A stretch of DNA of 64,000 nt from Lewinellaceae bacterium (GTDB lineage Bacteria; Bacteroidota; Bacteroidia; Chitinophagales; Saprospiraceae). Below the pieces are notes generated by a model, which saw only the letters and a list, made by a program, of their open reading frames with translations, did not search any database and was not told the DNA's origin. Shown piece after piece: positions 26,652 to 34,370 of this stretch; the stretch's first letter is position 1, and each line of letters opens with the position of its first letter. The DNA is taken from positions 9,099-73,098 of the forward strand of contig JACJYE010000018.1 of assembly GCA_020636255.1 (NCBI GenBank), written 5' to 3'. The position numbers and the translations under genes are program-made.

Positions 26652-27623
26652 TCAAGAAAAGAACCGCACCTGAAACGCATGCTGCCCCCCCCGGAACGCA
26701 TACGTTGCCTCCCAGCCGTATACAGCGCAGATTTCCCTGGCTATCGCCAGCCCCAGGCCAAGTGACGGGCCATAGCTCCCCTGTTTATGAAAGCGTTGGA
26801 ACAGCCGTTCGGAATGTTCCAGCGCCACTTTGCCCGGATTGCTGAAAGTTATTTTTTCAGGGCCGGATCTCACCGCAATAGTATCGCCCGGCAGGCTATA
26901 GCGGATGGCATTTTCCAGAAAGTTCTTGATCAGGATCTCCACCAGCGAACGGTTGGTGAATTTATAGCCCATGCCGTAAACCGTTTTAATGTAATCGTTT
27001 CCGCCCTGCTGCACGATCTTTTTCCGCAGGTTTTTGATGTGGCTGTATACGAGGCCGAAGTTATCCGCCAGGTCCATATAATCGCCCCAAAGATGCTCGG
27101 CAATGGCAGCTTTGGTAAGCACTCTGTTCTTGTTGGTAATGAGAAACAGCAGTAAATCGAACTCTTTTTTGGACAGTTCAACCGAAGAGCCGTTCACCTG
27201 AATGACATTATCAGCAGGGTCTATTTCAATCTCTTCAAAAACGATGGCCTGTTTACCCTGGAAGAAACGCCGGCGAAGGAGCGCCTTCACCCGGGCGTTG
27301 AGTTCCGGCAGGTGGAAAGGCTTGGTAATGTAGTCATCGGCGCCGAGGTCGAGTCCTCTGACCTTATCGTCCAGCGAGTTTTTAGCGGAAAGAATAAGCG
27401 TGGCCGTTGCCGGGGCTGTTTTTTTCAACTTGCGTAAAATGTCCAGTCCGTTGCCGTGGGGCAGTGTGATGTCCAGCACCACAAGGTCATATTCATGCAG
27501 GTAAACCTTTTCGTCGGCAGCATCATAATCGGCTGCCTGCTCGCAAACGAAACCTTCTTTTTGTAAGTATGCTGCGATATCCTCCCGGATAGCGGTTTCG
27601 TCTTCTACGATCAATATTTTCAT
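26652..27623 (-). CDS. OmpR-type response regulator fused to a kinase ATPase domain; sensor and HisKA absent
   Basis: 323 residues. Residues 1-222 are a complete OmpR/PhoB regulator: a receiver with D51 (VVLDITLP) and K101 (TKPF), then a winged helix ending in the usual YGMGYKFT. The frame then runs on without a stop into residues 226-323, which are the end of a histidine kinase: N box IKNFLENAIRYS, short G1 region, LFQRFHK, G2 box SLGLGLAIAREIC and the HAFQVRF ending typical of Bacteroidota QseC-like kinases. Membrane sensor and phospho-acceptor histidine are missing. The simplest explanation is an in-frame deletion that joined adjacent regulator and kinase genes near 26,950. DNA binding may persist; signalling input is lost unless another kinase serves it. 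Confidence 0.85.
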   Translation of the reverse strand: MKILIVEDETAIREDIAAYLQKEGFVCEQAADYDAADEKVYLHEYDLVVLDITLPHGNGLDILRKLKKTAPATATLILSAKNSLDDKVRGLDLGADDYITKPFHLPELNARVKALLRRRFFQGKQAIVFEEIEIDPADNVIQVNGSSVELSKKEFDLLLFLITNKNRVLTKAAIAEHLWGDYMDLADNFGLVYSHIKNLRKKIVQQGGNDYIKTVYGMGYKFTNRSLVEILIKNFLENAIRYSLPGDTIAVRSGPEKITFSNPGKVALEHSERLFQRFHKQGSYGPSLGLGLAIAREICAVYGWEATYAFRGGQHAFQVRFFS

Positions 27624-27706
27624 GGGGTAAAGATAGCCGGGAAATCTGGAAAGAATTTGAACGCGGGGCCTGTACCCTACCCGCCTATTCCTTCGCCTTC
27701 TTCCTT

Positions 27707-27763
27707 AGAGCTTGTTTGGAGGCCACCCTTTGCAGCTCAAAGGCTGGCCTCCAAACAAGCTCT
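27707..27763. repeat. Palindromic GCTTGTTTGGAGGCC element, short form
   Basis: The arms AGAGCTTGTTTGGAGGCC (27707-27724) and its exact reverse complement (27746-27763) enclose 21 bases. The right arm lies inside the last codons of the gene ending at 27737. Confidence 0.9.
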
Positions 27764-28120
27764 GAAAAGCCTGACACTCCATACGGCCGATGCGATAAAC
27801 GGCAGGACGGACAGGATGGTTTTGGCGTTCAGGCTCAACGCGCCGGCCAGCAATACGAAAAACACCAGCAGGCCCATCAGGATGATGCCGGCCCAAACCA
27901 GCCGCCTGTCGGGCCGCTTCAGGAACAGCGCGATGAGAATAAACAACTGCCCAACGAAGGGCGCCAGCACCAGGGGGTGCTGGAACGAGCTGGCCTTATC
28001 TCCCTGCCGGAAGAGGATCTGGTATGCCGCCTCAAAAACGAAGGCCGATTGATCCTTCCCCCATTCCATATAGCAGAAAAAAAAGGAGAGCCATAAGCAG
28101 AACAGCGCTATTCTTTTCAT
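27737..28120 (-). CDS. Small uncharacterised membrane protein
   Basis: 127 residues starting MKRIALFCLWLSFFFCYMEW, with about four hydrophobic segments (near 3-18, 45-62, 69-92, 98-115). I do not recognise a family; the layout resembles small DoxX-like or MerC-like membrane proteins, but no motif supports a name. The last residues (RACLEASL) and the stop are encoded by the right arm and loop of a dispersed palindromic repeat, so the original C-terminus has probably been replaced. The ATG at 28120 was chosen over an upstream frame from 28297 that runs through the neighbouring gene. Confidence 0.6.
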   Translation of the reverse strand: MKRIALFCLWLSFFFCYMEWGKDQSAFVFEAAYQILFRQGDKASSFQHPLVLAPFVGQLFILIALFLKRPDRRLVWAGIILMGLLVFFVLLAGALSLNAKTILSVLPFIASAVWSVRLFRACLEASL

Positions 28121-28148
28121 AAGCCGGTTGTTTGTTTTCCTCTGCTGC

Positions 28149-30407
28149 TCACTTTTTATCCATGCGCTCCACGCCCGTCCAGCCTTCCGGCACGCCCTGC
28201 GTGATATAAGCGGCAGCTTTATTAAGGAATAATCGCACCGTTTGGTCGCGGGGGTTAAGCTCCAATATTTTTTCAAAAACAACAGCGGCCTGCGCAAATT
28301 TTTTGTCGAAATAATACTGCAGGCCCGTTTCGAACTGTTCCAGCGTCTCCTGTTTCTTTCCGGCGATGTCAGGGCTGTCGCCCCCGAAGCATTCGTACAG
28401 GCCGATGGCCTCTTTTTTGCCTTTGACCTGCACCCTGCCCAGGAATCGAAGCTGTAAGCTGTATGGCGGCAGCGATTCCATGGTTTCGCTTTTCCAACGC
28501 AAGGATGCTTCGCTCATCAGGATGTTCACCCCGTAGTATTTGGTAAGGCTCTCCACCCTCGACGCCACGTTGACCGTATCGGCAATGGTCGCCGCATCCA
28601 TCCGCTGGTCATCGCCGATGATGCCCATGACGAGCGGCCCCGAATGCAGGCCGATGCCCATCCGGATAGGTTGGAGCTGCCGGGCCTGGCGGCCGGTATT
28701 ATACTGGCGCAGGGCCTCCTGCATTTCGATGGAAGCCTGGGCCGCATCCTCGGGCTTTTCCGGGAAAACGGCCATAATGCCATCGCCCAGATACTGGTTG
28801 ACAAAACCGCGGTGCCTGCGGATGACCGGCCCCATACGCCCGTTGAAGGCATTGACGAAATGGTAGTTTTCTTCCGGCGTCATCGTTTCGGCCAGGGCCG
28901 TGTAATCGCGAATGTCACAAAAGAGAATGGTCACTTCCCGCTCCGTATGGTCGCCCAGGGCTACTTCGGTGATGCGCTCCCGGCCAATGGAGCGGAGAAA
29001 TTCACTGGGCACGAATTTTCCGGTTGCGGAATTGATGCGATGCAGGTCGAGCTGGGTTTTCACGCGGGCCAGGAACTCTTCCTTGGTGAAGGGCTTGGCC
29101 AGGTAATCGTTAGCGCCGAGCGCCAGGCCCTGGACCAGCCCCGGCACCTGGTTCTTGGCGGTCACCATGATGACGGGGAGCTCGGACGGCAGGTATTTCT
29201 CCCTGATGCGGCGGCAGACCTCATAACCGGAGATCCGGGGCATCATGACATCCAGCAGGACCAGGTCGAAGCGCTGGCCGCTTTCGAGTATCCTGATCGC
29301 CTCCTCTCCGTTCATGGCCTGTGTGAGCTGAAAAGGCCCCTCAGAGAGGTGGTTCTTCAGCACCTGCTGGTTGATGGGCTCGTCGTCCACTACCAGTATC
29401 GGGATCGCATCGTGCTTGCCGGAAGGTTGCGTGTTCGCCACTACCGCATTTTCTTCCCCTGAAGGCTGCCATAAAATCCTGGAAGTTTCAGCCGGGGCGG
29501 CCACTGTTACGGCTTTCTCCTTCGTAAGGGGGAGGGTAAAGAAAAAGGAGGAACCCTTACCCATTTCGCTTTCCACCCACATCCGGCCGCCATGCAGTTC
29601 CACCAGCTGCTTGCTGATGCTCAGGCCCAGGCCCCAGGTTCCTATCCACAACACGCCCTGCGAATCTTCGAAAATAACATCCGCAAAATCTTCCTTAAGT
29701 TCAGGCCCGCCTTCAGGACGGTACCGGTAGTGGTGGAATGTTCCAGTGCGTTCGTCCCAGCGGGAGAGCCCCGCCCCCAGCGTGCCCACCCAGATCACGC
29801 CGCGGGCGTCTTCGAATACAGCCGTAACATTGTCGGCGCCCAGGCTTTCCGGGTTGTCGGGGTCGTGGCGGAAAGATAATATCGTATCCCGGCCGGCGCT
29901 CAGGCGAAACAGGCCGTAACGGTTGGCGCCGATCCAAAGGCCGCCCTTACTGTCCTCTACGAGGCATGTGACCTGAAGGCTGGCCAGGTTGCTGTCGCTT
30001 TCCGTGCTCAATGGCACAAGCTGAAAGGTTTCCGTCAGGGGGTCGAAGCGGTTCAGCCCACCTCCGTCGGTGCCTGCCCACAACACGCCCTCGTGGCCTT
30101 CGGCCAGTGCGGAAATGGTGTTGCTGGAAATGCTGCTGCTGTCCCCGGCATCGTGCCTGAAAACCCGGAATTCGTACCCGTTGTATTTATTCAGGCCATC
30201 ACGGGTGCCGATCCACATGAAGCCATACTTGTCCTGAAGCATACAGGTAACGGAAGGCTGTGACAAGCCCTCATTTTCAGAAAGGTGCTGAAAATACAGG
30301 CTGGGCTGGGCGAGCAAAGAAGGGTTCCAGGCCAGGGCAGCCCCCAGGAGGAGAAGCAGGCACTCTGGGGCCAGGCCAAGCCGTTTTTTTGGGCCGCATA
30401 TAGGCAT
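28149..30407 (-). CDS. Propeller-REC-class III cyclase protein lacking its kinase core
   Basis: 752 residues. A signal peptide (1-33) leads into regulator-propeller blades (about 36-258; MWIGT, LWAGT, LWIGA, IWVGT, LWIGT). At about residue 258 the blade GVLWIGTWG runs straight into GLGLSISKQLVELHGG, the last helix and strands of a HATPase domain, which ends at about 292. A receiver follows (D386 in LLDVMMP), then a class III nucleotide cyclase (about 488-620; metal Asp residues D498 and D542, NVASR near 613-617) and a TPR-like tail. The other blades, Y_Y_Y, membrane helix, HisKA and most of HATPase are absent, apparently by an in-frame deletion. Without the membrane helix, a signal peptide would send the receiver and cyclase to the periplasm. 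Confidence 0.85.
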   Translation of the reverse strand: MPICGPKKRLGLAPECLLLLLGAALAWNPSLLAQPSLYFQHLSENEGLSQPSVTCMLQDKYGFMWIGTRDGLNKYNGYEFRVFRHDAGDSSSISSNTISALAEGHEGVLWAGTDGGGLNRFDPLTETFQLVPLSTESDSNLASLQVTCLVEDSKGGLWIGANRYGLFRLSAGRDTILSFRHDPDNPESLGADNVTAVFEDARGVIWVGTLGAGLSRWDERTGTFHHYRYRPEGGPELKEDFADVIFEDSQGVLWIGTWGLGLSISKQLVELHGGRMWVESEMGKGSSFFFTLPLTKEKAVTVAAPAETSRILWQPSGEENAVVANTQPSGKHDAIPILVVDDEPINQQVLKNHLSEGPFQLTQAMNGEEAIRILESGQRFDLVLLDVMMPRISGYEVCRRIREKYLPSELPVIMVTAKNQVPGLVQGLALGANDYLAKPFTKEEFLARVKTQLDLHRINSATGKFVPSEFLRSIGRERITEVALGDHTEREVTILFCDIRDYTALAETMTPEENYHFVNAFNGRMGPVIRRHRGFVNQYLGDGIMAVFPEKPEDAAQASIEMQEALRQYNTGRQARQLQPIRMGIGLHSGPLVMGIIGDDQRMDAATIADTVNVASRVESLTKYYGVNILMSEASLRWKSETMESLPPYSLQLRFLGRVQVKGKKEAIGLYECFGGDSPDIAGKKQETLEQFETGLQYYFDKKFAQAAVVFEKILELNPRDQTVRLFLNKAAAYITQGVPEGWTGVERMDKK

Positions 30408-30431
30408 AGCGTTAGGTGTTTTCTGTTTAAA

Positions 30432-30448
30432 CGCTTGTTTGGAGGCCC
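30432..30448. repeat. Degenerate single arm of the palindromic repeat family
   Basis: CGCTTGTTTGGAGGCCC occurs between the cyclase gene and the GH3 gene. The matching right arm is not found. Confidence 0.6.
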
Positions 30449-30485
30449 CTTTTTCCCGGGGGGCCCTGGAATAGCTCAGCGGTTA

Positions 30486-32642
30486 TCACTCCACTACCAG
30501 TTCGCCCCTCAGCCGGATATCTTCCGAAGAGGCTCCTATCAGCAATTGCACGCGCCCCGGTTCCAGCACAAAAGCATGCTGTGCTTCGTCCCAGTATTTC
30601 AGCTCGTTGGAATCCAGGGGGATCGTCACGGGCCGGCTCTCCCCGGCGTGGATATGGATACGCCTGAACCCTTTCAAGGCTTTCATAGGCCGTTCCACTT
30701 TCGAATCAGGAAAGCTCACGTAAAGCTGAACGACTTCATCGCTATCGAAGGCGCCGGTATTCTTCACATTCATGGCCACTTCCACTACGTCTCCATCCCG
30801 TATCGCCGAGTGGCTGGTTTGTATGCCAGCGTATTCGAAAGACGTATAACTCAGGCCGTGGCCAAAGGGAAAGAGCGGTTGCTGCCGGCTGTACATATAC
30901 GTGCGGCCGTGGCGGATATCGTAGTCCAGCATAGGAGGCAGGTGCTCGATGGTAGCCGGCCAGGTTTGCACCAGCCGGCCGGCGGGGCTCTCGGCGCCGA
31001 AGAGGATATCCGCTATGCCGTTGCCCAGCTCCTGGCTCGACTGGGTAATGTGCAGGATGGCGGGCATGTGCTCTTTTGCCCAGGGGATCGCATAGGGAAA
31101 ACTGGACACCAATACCAGCACGGTGTTGGGGTTGGCCGCCAGTACCAGTTTTACCAGGTCTTCCTGCTCCAGGGAAATAGCCTGGCGGTCTACTTCTTCA
31201 CGGCCGTCGCTGGCCACGTAGTTCTGTCCCCAACCCAGGCCATAACTAAGCGGGTGGCTGCCGATACAGACAATGGCGACATCGGCCCCGCGGGCGGCGA
31301 TGATGGCGGAATCTGCCTTGTTGCTGGCGGCGAAGTGAACGGCCACATTTTCGCCAACAGCATTGCGGATGCCCTCCAGCACCGACACCCGATAGGGCGG
31401 CGTACCCGAATACCAGTCGGAAACGACAAGATCGGCGCTCGGGCCAATGACGGCAACGGAGGTAAGCCGGCCTTTATTGAGCGGCAACAGGCCGTCGTTT
31501 TTCAGGAGTACGATGGATTCGCGCGTCGCTTTTCGCGCCAGCTCCATAGCCTCCGGTTTCATCCATGGCCTGATGGTATCTCTGATGCCGATATAGGCGT
31601 AGGGGTTGTTGCGGTTGTTGTCCAGGAGGCCCAGTTTGAGCATGACGCGCAGGTTGCTCCGCACGGCATGGCTGATCGCTTCTTCTGAAACCAGCCCTTT
31701 GTCCAGCGCTTCCTGCAAGCTCGGTTTGTACTGGTCCAGGAACATGCTGATACCCGCTTTGATGCAGGCGGCGGCGGCCTCCGGGTAATCGGGAAAAGAC
31801 CTGTGCTCGGTGACGAGCCGCCGCAGCCCGCCGCCGTCGGTGCAGATGATCCCGTTCTGGCCCCATTCATCGACGGTGATATCCCTGAGCATGGGGTGCA
31901 CGTGGCAGGGGATGCCATTGTGTTTGTTGTAAGCCGCCATAAAAGCGCGGGAACCGCCCTCCGTCACGCCTTTGTAGAAGGCATAGGCATAGTATTCGCG
32001 GAACAGCTGCTCGTCGAAATCCGAAGAGTTCGTAAAACGGTTGTTCTCGTTGCTGTTGGCCAGGAAATGCTTCATCAGCGAAGCCGTCCGCCAATACCTG
32101 GGGTGAGGCCCCTGCAGCCCTTTGACATAGGCAACCGTCAGCACGGAGGCCAGGTATGCGTCCTCGCCGTAACACTCTTCGGTGCGCCCCCAGCGAATAT
32201 CGCGCCCCAGGTCGGCATTGGGCGCCAGTACGATGAGCCCGGCTTTGCCGTAGTGTTGGTTCTGGGCCAGAAAGCGCGCCTCGTAGGCCTCCCAGGCGGC
32301 TATCTGTTCGTGCAGGGCCGGGTCCCACATCTGGGCCAGCCCTATGGCCTGCGGAAAGGTAGTGGTCGGCGCCTCGCCCTCCCCTTTTACGGCCCAGTTG
32401 GCGGGGCCGCTGTACGCCAGTCCGTGCAGCCCTTCCACGATCCTTGTTCCTTTTACCCCCAGCCGGGGAACGCCCGGCAGGCGGGGCGAAAGGTTGTCCA
32501 GTTTTTCCTCCAGCGTCATCAGCGATACCAGGTTATCGAGGCGCTCGTCGTCAGAGAGGTTGATGTTTTGGAAGGGGTAGGGCTGGGCGATGGTATAGCC
32601 CGCAAGGAGGGTAAAGAGGACAAAGGCCAAATACTTTTTCAT
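30486..32642 (-). CDS. GH3 beta-glucosidase / beta-xylosidase family enzyme
   Basis: 718 residues with a signal peptide ending near YTIAQ. The N-terminal GH3 barrel holds the substrate pocket (GVPRLGVKGTRIVEGLHG, KHFLANSNENNR) and the expected nucleophile D269 in IICTDGGGL. The C-terminal sandwich begins near SIVLLKNDGLLPLN, and a fibronectin-III-like end carries VQLYVSFPDS. It is predicted to release glucose or xylose from short beta-linked oligosaccharides in the periplasm. Specificity cannot be decided by eye. It would complement the GH31, GH74 and GH2 enzymes in this window for xyloglucan breakdown. A MITE lies just upstream of its promoter box. Confidence 0.93.
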   Translation of the reverse strand: MKKYLAFVLFTLLAGYTIAQPYPFQNINLSDDERLDNLVSLMTLEEKLDNLSPRLPGVPRLGVKGTRIVEGLHGLAYSGPANWAVKGEGEAPTTTFPQAIGLAQMWDPALHEQIAAWEAYEARFLAQNQHYGKAGLIVLAPNADLGRDIRWGRTEECYGEDAYLASVLTVAYVKGLQGPHPRYWRTASLMKHFLANSNENNRFTNSSDFDEQLFREYYAYAFYKGVTEGGSRAFMAAYNKHNGIPCHVHPMLRDITVDEWGQNGIICTDGGGLRRLVTEHRSFPDYPEAAAACIKAGISMFLDQYKPSLQEALDKGLVSEEAISHAVRSNLRVMLKLGLLDNNRNNPYAYIGIRDTIRPWMKPEAMELARKATRESIVLLKNDGLLPLNKGRLTSVAVIGPSADLVVSDWYSGTPPYRVSVLEGIRNAVGENVAVHFAASNKADSAIIAARGADVAIVCIGSHPLSYGLGWGQNYVASDGREEVDRQAISLEQEDLVKLVLAANPNTVLVLVSSFPYAIPWAKEHMPAILHITQSSQELGNGIADILFGAESPAGRLVQTWPATIEHLPPMLDYDIRHGRTYMYSRQQPLFPFGHGLSYTSFEYAGIQTSHSAIRDGDVVEVAMNVKNTGAFDSDEVVQLYVSFPDSKVERPMKALKGFRRIHIHAGESRPVTIPLDSNELKYWDEAQHAFVLEPGRVQLLIGASSEDIRLRGELVVE

Positions 32643-32690
32643 GGGGAAAGCTTAAAGGGTTAAGCAAATTTTAATGTTCATTATTTTAAA

Positions 32691-32698
32691 CAAATTTA
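32691..32698 (-). promoter_or_regulatory. Candidate -7 box of GH3 (TAAATTTG on the minus strand)
   Basis: The plus strand reads CAAATTTA, the reverse complement of TAAATTTG, about 50 bases before the GH3 ATG at 32642. The -33 region would fall inside the MITE that starts 4 bases further upstream. Confidence 0.5.
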
Positions 32699-32701
32699 TT
32701 T

Positions 32702-32853
32702 GTAACTATTCAGCATGCGGCCTAAAATGCTCCTGAAGCAAAATTTTGTAGGATTTTTTATTGTCTAACCCCTTCTCATTCCCCTTGAAAGGGGAAGGGT
32801 GGATTACAAAATTTTGCTTCAGGGCGTAAATTACCATGATGCTGAATAGTTAC
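32702..32853. mobile_element. IS66-type MITE, copy 1
   Basis: A 152-bp palindromic element with tips GTAACTATTCAGCAT and ATGCTGAATAGTTAC, and inner inverted words CTGAAGCAAAATTTTGTA and TACAAAATTTTGCTTCAG. It is flanked on both sides by ATTTATTT (32694-32701 and 32854-32861), a perfect 8-bp target duplication. GTAA tips and 8-bp duplications are family traits of IS66. It has no coding capacity. Confidence 0.85.
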
Positions 32854-32953
32854 ATTTATTTTTTTGTTCAAAAAAATAAACATTATGCCATCCAGGAATG
32901 CCATTTTACAGCCCAAAGAAAAACGGATACTATCCACAGGGAGAACACCCTCA

Positions 32954-34264
32954 TTACGGCAACCCATCCAAATCAATTATCGGCTTCTTCCCCGTCGCCG
33001 GCCGTTCAAAATCGGTATCGATCTCCGTCCGTTCGTTGAAGAAGCCGCAATTCCTGAGAAAAAAAGCGCCGTTTTGTAACCCGCCGGTGTAATCCAGTCG
33101 GTTGCCTTTCCGGGCGGTAGCGTCGGCAGTGAAGCGCGCACGAGTTAACTCCTGCCATTGTCCACGGGTATCGCAAACCCATTGGTTGCTGTAACGGGCA
33201 TACCGGGAGGTAGCCCCCGTTTCGGGAATAAAATTTTCGAGAAAAGAATAAAGCCCTGCCAGATAGGTGTTGGTTTGGGGGCGGCGCCAACTGGCAATGA
33301 GCCGCCATTGGCCGGCTTCAGGGGCGTAAAACCAGGCGGTATAGTCTGTATTGTTACCTGCAGAGGGGTGGCCGCGAAGGAGGAAGCGATAAGTGACGCC
33401 CGCACGCCAGGGGTAGCGCAGGTAGCTCTGCCCGCCGGAACCCTCGTTACCAAATTCCCCGGTGTACACGTCCTGTCCTTTTTTGAGGAGCCTGATCTTC
33501 TGATCTTCGGGAATATCGTTTGGGTTGTCGGTTTGGAAAGGGCTCCAAACTGAAAAGAGGATGCGCCGCTCCGTATCCGAATTGGCCTGAAAGCCGAAGT
33601 AACCTTCGTTAAAACCGTTGGCCATAAAGTAAGAGCCGAGCACATCCTGCCCCTCCGGAACGGTGATCTCATTGTAGAACCATTCCACCTGCTCTATTGC
33701 ATCGGCCTGTGGGTACCACAAGTGCACCGACGGCCCGCGACGGCCCCAGTAAAACTCATCTTTCACGTAGTGCACTTCTTTTTTTGCAGCAGCTCCTCCT
33801 ATTAATAAGGCCTCCACTTCGGCAAAGGCAGGGCCTGTACGGCTCTTGCCCTGCAGCTCCAGCCGCTGATATCCTGCCCGGCTTATTTCGAAAGTACCGA
33901 TAGGAATGATCTCCCAATCGGTGTTTTGTATGGCTATTTCCCCCGTTTTTTCACCAAAGGTGTATCTCAATACAGATTCACCGCTTTTTACCCTGGCGCG
34001 AATACCCAGCTGGATCTCGCCGGCGCCGGCCAGGTGAAAAAACACCCCAATGGAGTGAGCCGTGCCCGACCAATTGTCCAGGCCGTTTTCCTGGATCAGG
34101 CTGGAGGAAGCTAACGGGTCGTCGAGTACCCAGGCGTTCCCGGCAAGAGGTATACTTTCCTTCCAGGAGGTATTTCCAGGGGAAGGCCCGCCCGATAATG
34201 GTTTATTAACGGAACAAGCCAACAACAGAAAACTTAAGAACAGGAACAGGGCGGTGTTTTTCAT
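32954..34264 (-). CDS. DUF3472 / DUF5077 lipoprotein
   Basis: 436 residues. The signal peptide from MKNTALFLFLSFLLLAC gives a lipobox (LLAC); I chose the ATG at 34264 over one 21 bases upstream because it begins the signal. The first third (SIPLAGNAWVLDDPLASS to VEALLIGG) matches the DUF5077 pattern, and the rest (SVHLWYPQ, EWFYNEITVPEGQDVLGSYFMANGFNEGYFG, YTAWFYAPEAGQWRLIASWRRP) matches DUF3472. Members are found in polysaccharide loci and are thought to bind or cut glycans, but no activity is established that I know of. It is divergent from the GH2 gene, with 106 bases between starts. Confidence 0.85.
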   Translation of the reverse strand: MKNTALFLFLSFLLLACSVNKPLSGGPSPGNTSWKESIPLAGNAWVLDDPLASSSLIQENGLDNWSGTAHSIGVFFHLAGAGEIQLGIRARVKSGESVLRYTFGEKTGEIAIQNTDWEIIPIGTFEISRAGYQRLELQGKSRTGPAFAEVEALLIGGAAAKKEVHYVKDEFYWGRRGPSVHLWYPQADAIEQVEWFYNEITVPEGQDVLGSYFMANGFNEGYFGFQANSDTERRILFSVWSPFQTDNPNDIPEDQKIRLLKKGQDVYTGEFGNEGSGGQSYLRYPWRAGVTYRFLLRGHPSAGNNTDYTAWFYAPEAGQWRLIASWRRPQTNTYLAGLYSFLENFIPETGATSRYARYSNQWVCDTRGQWQELTRARFTADATARKGNRLDYTGGLQNGAFFLRNCGFFNERTEIDTDFERPATGKKPIIDLDGLP

Positions 34265-34370
34265 TTTCCATCTGGTTGTGTTCAAAAAACAAGCTCTAAA
34301 TCTTCCTACCCAAAATACCGTTTTTTCTCTTCAGAATGTGATATTTGGAGGACAACATCACAGCAACATT

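Larger units (their letters stand above)
32643..32953. other. 311-base gene-free stretch, half of it a MITE
   Basis: It contains the GH3 promoter box (32691-32698), the MITE (32702-32853) and about 100 AT-rich bases up to the end of the DUF3472 gene. There is no convincing coding frame. Confidence 0.6.

Noticed and set aside
30470..30486. tRNA-like words TAGCTCAGCGGTTATC
   Set aside because: No acceptor stem, anticodon arm or T-loop follows, and the segment runs into the GH3 stop codon.
34062..34370. Upstream extension of the GH2 frame
   Set aside because: It overlaps the start of the opposite DUF3472 gene and precedes a clear signal peptide at 34371.
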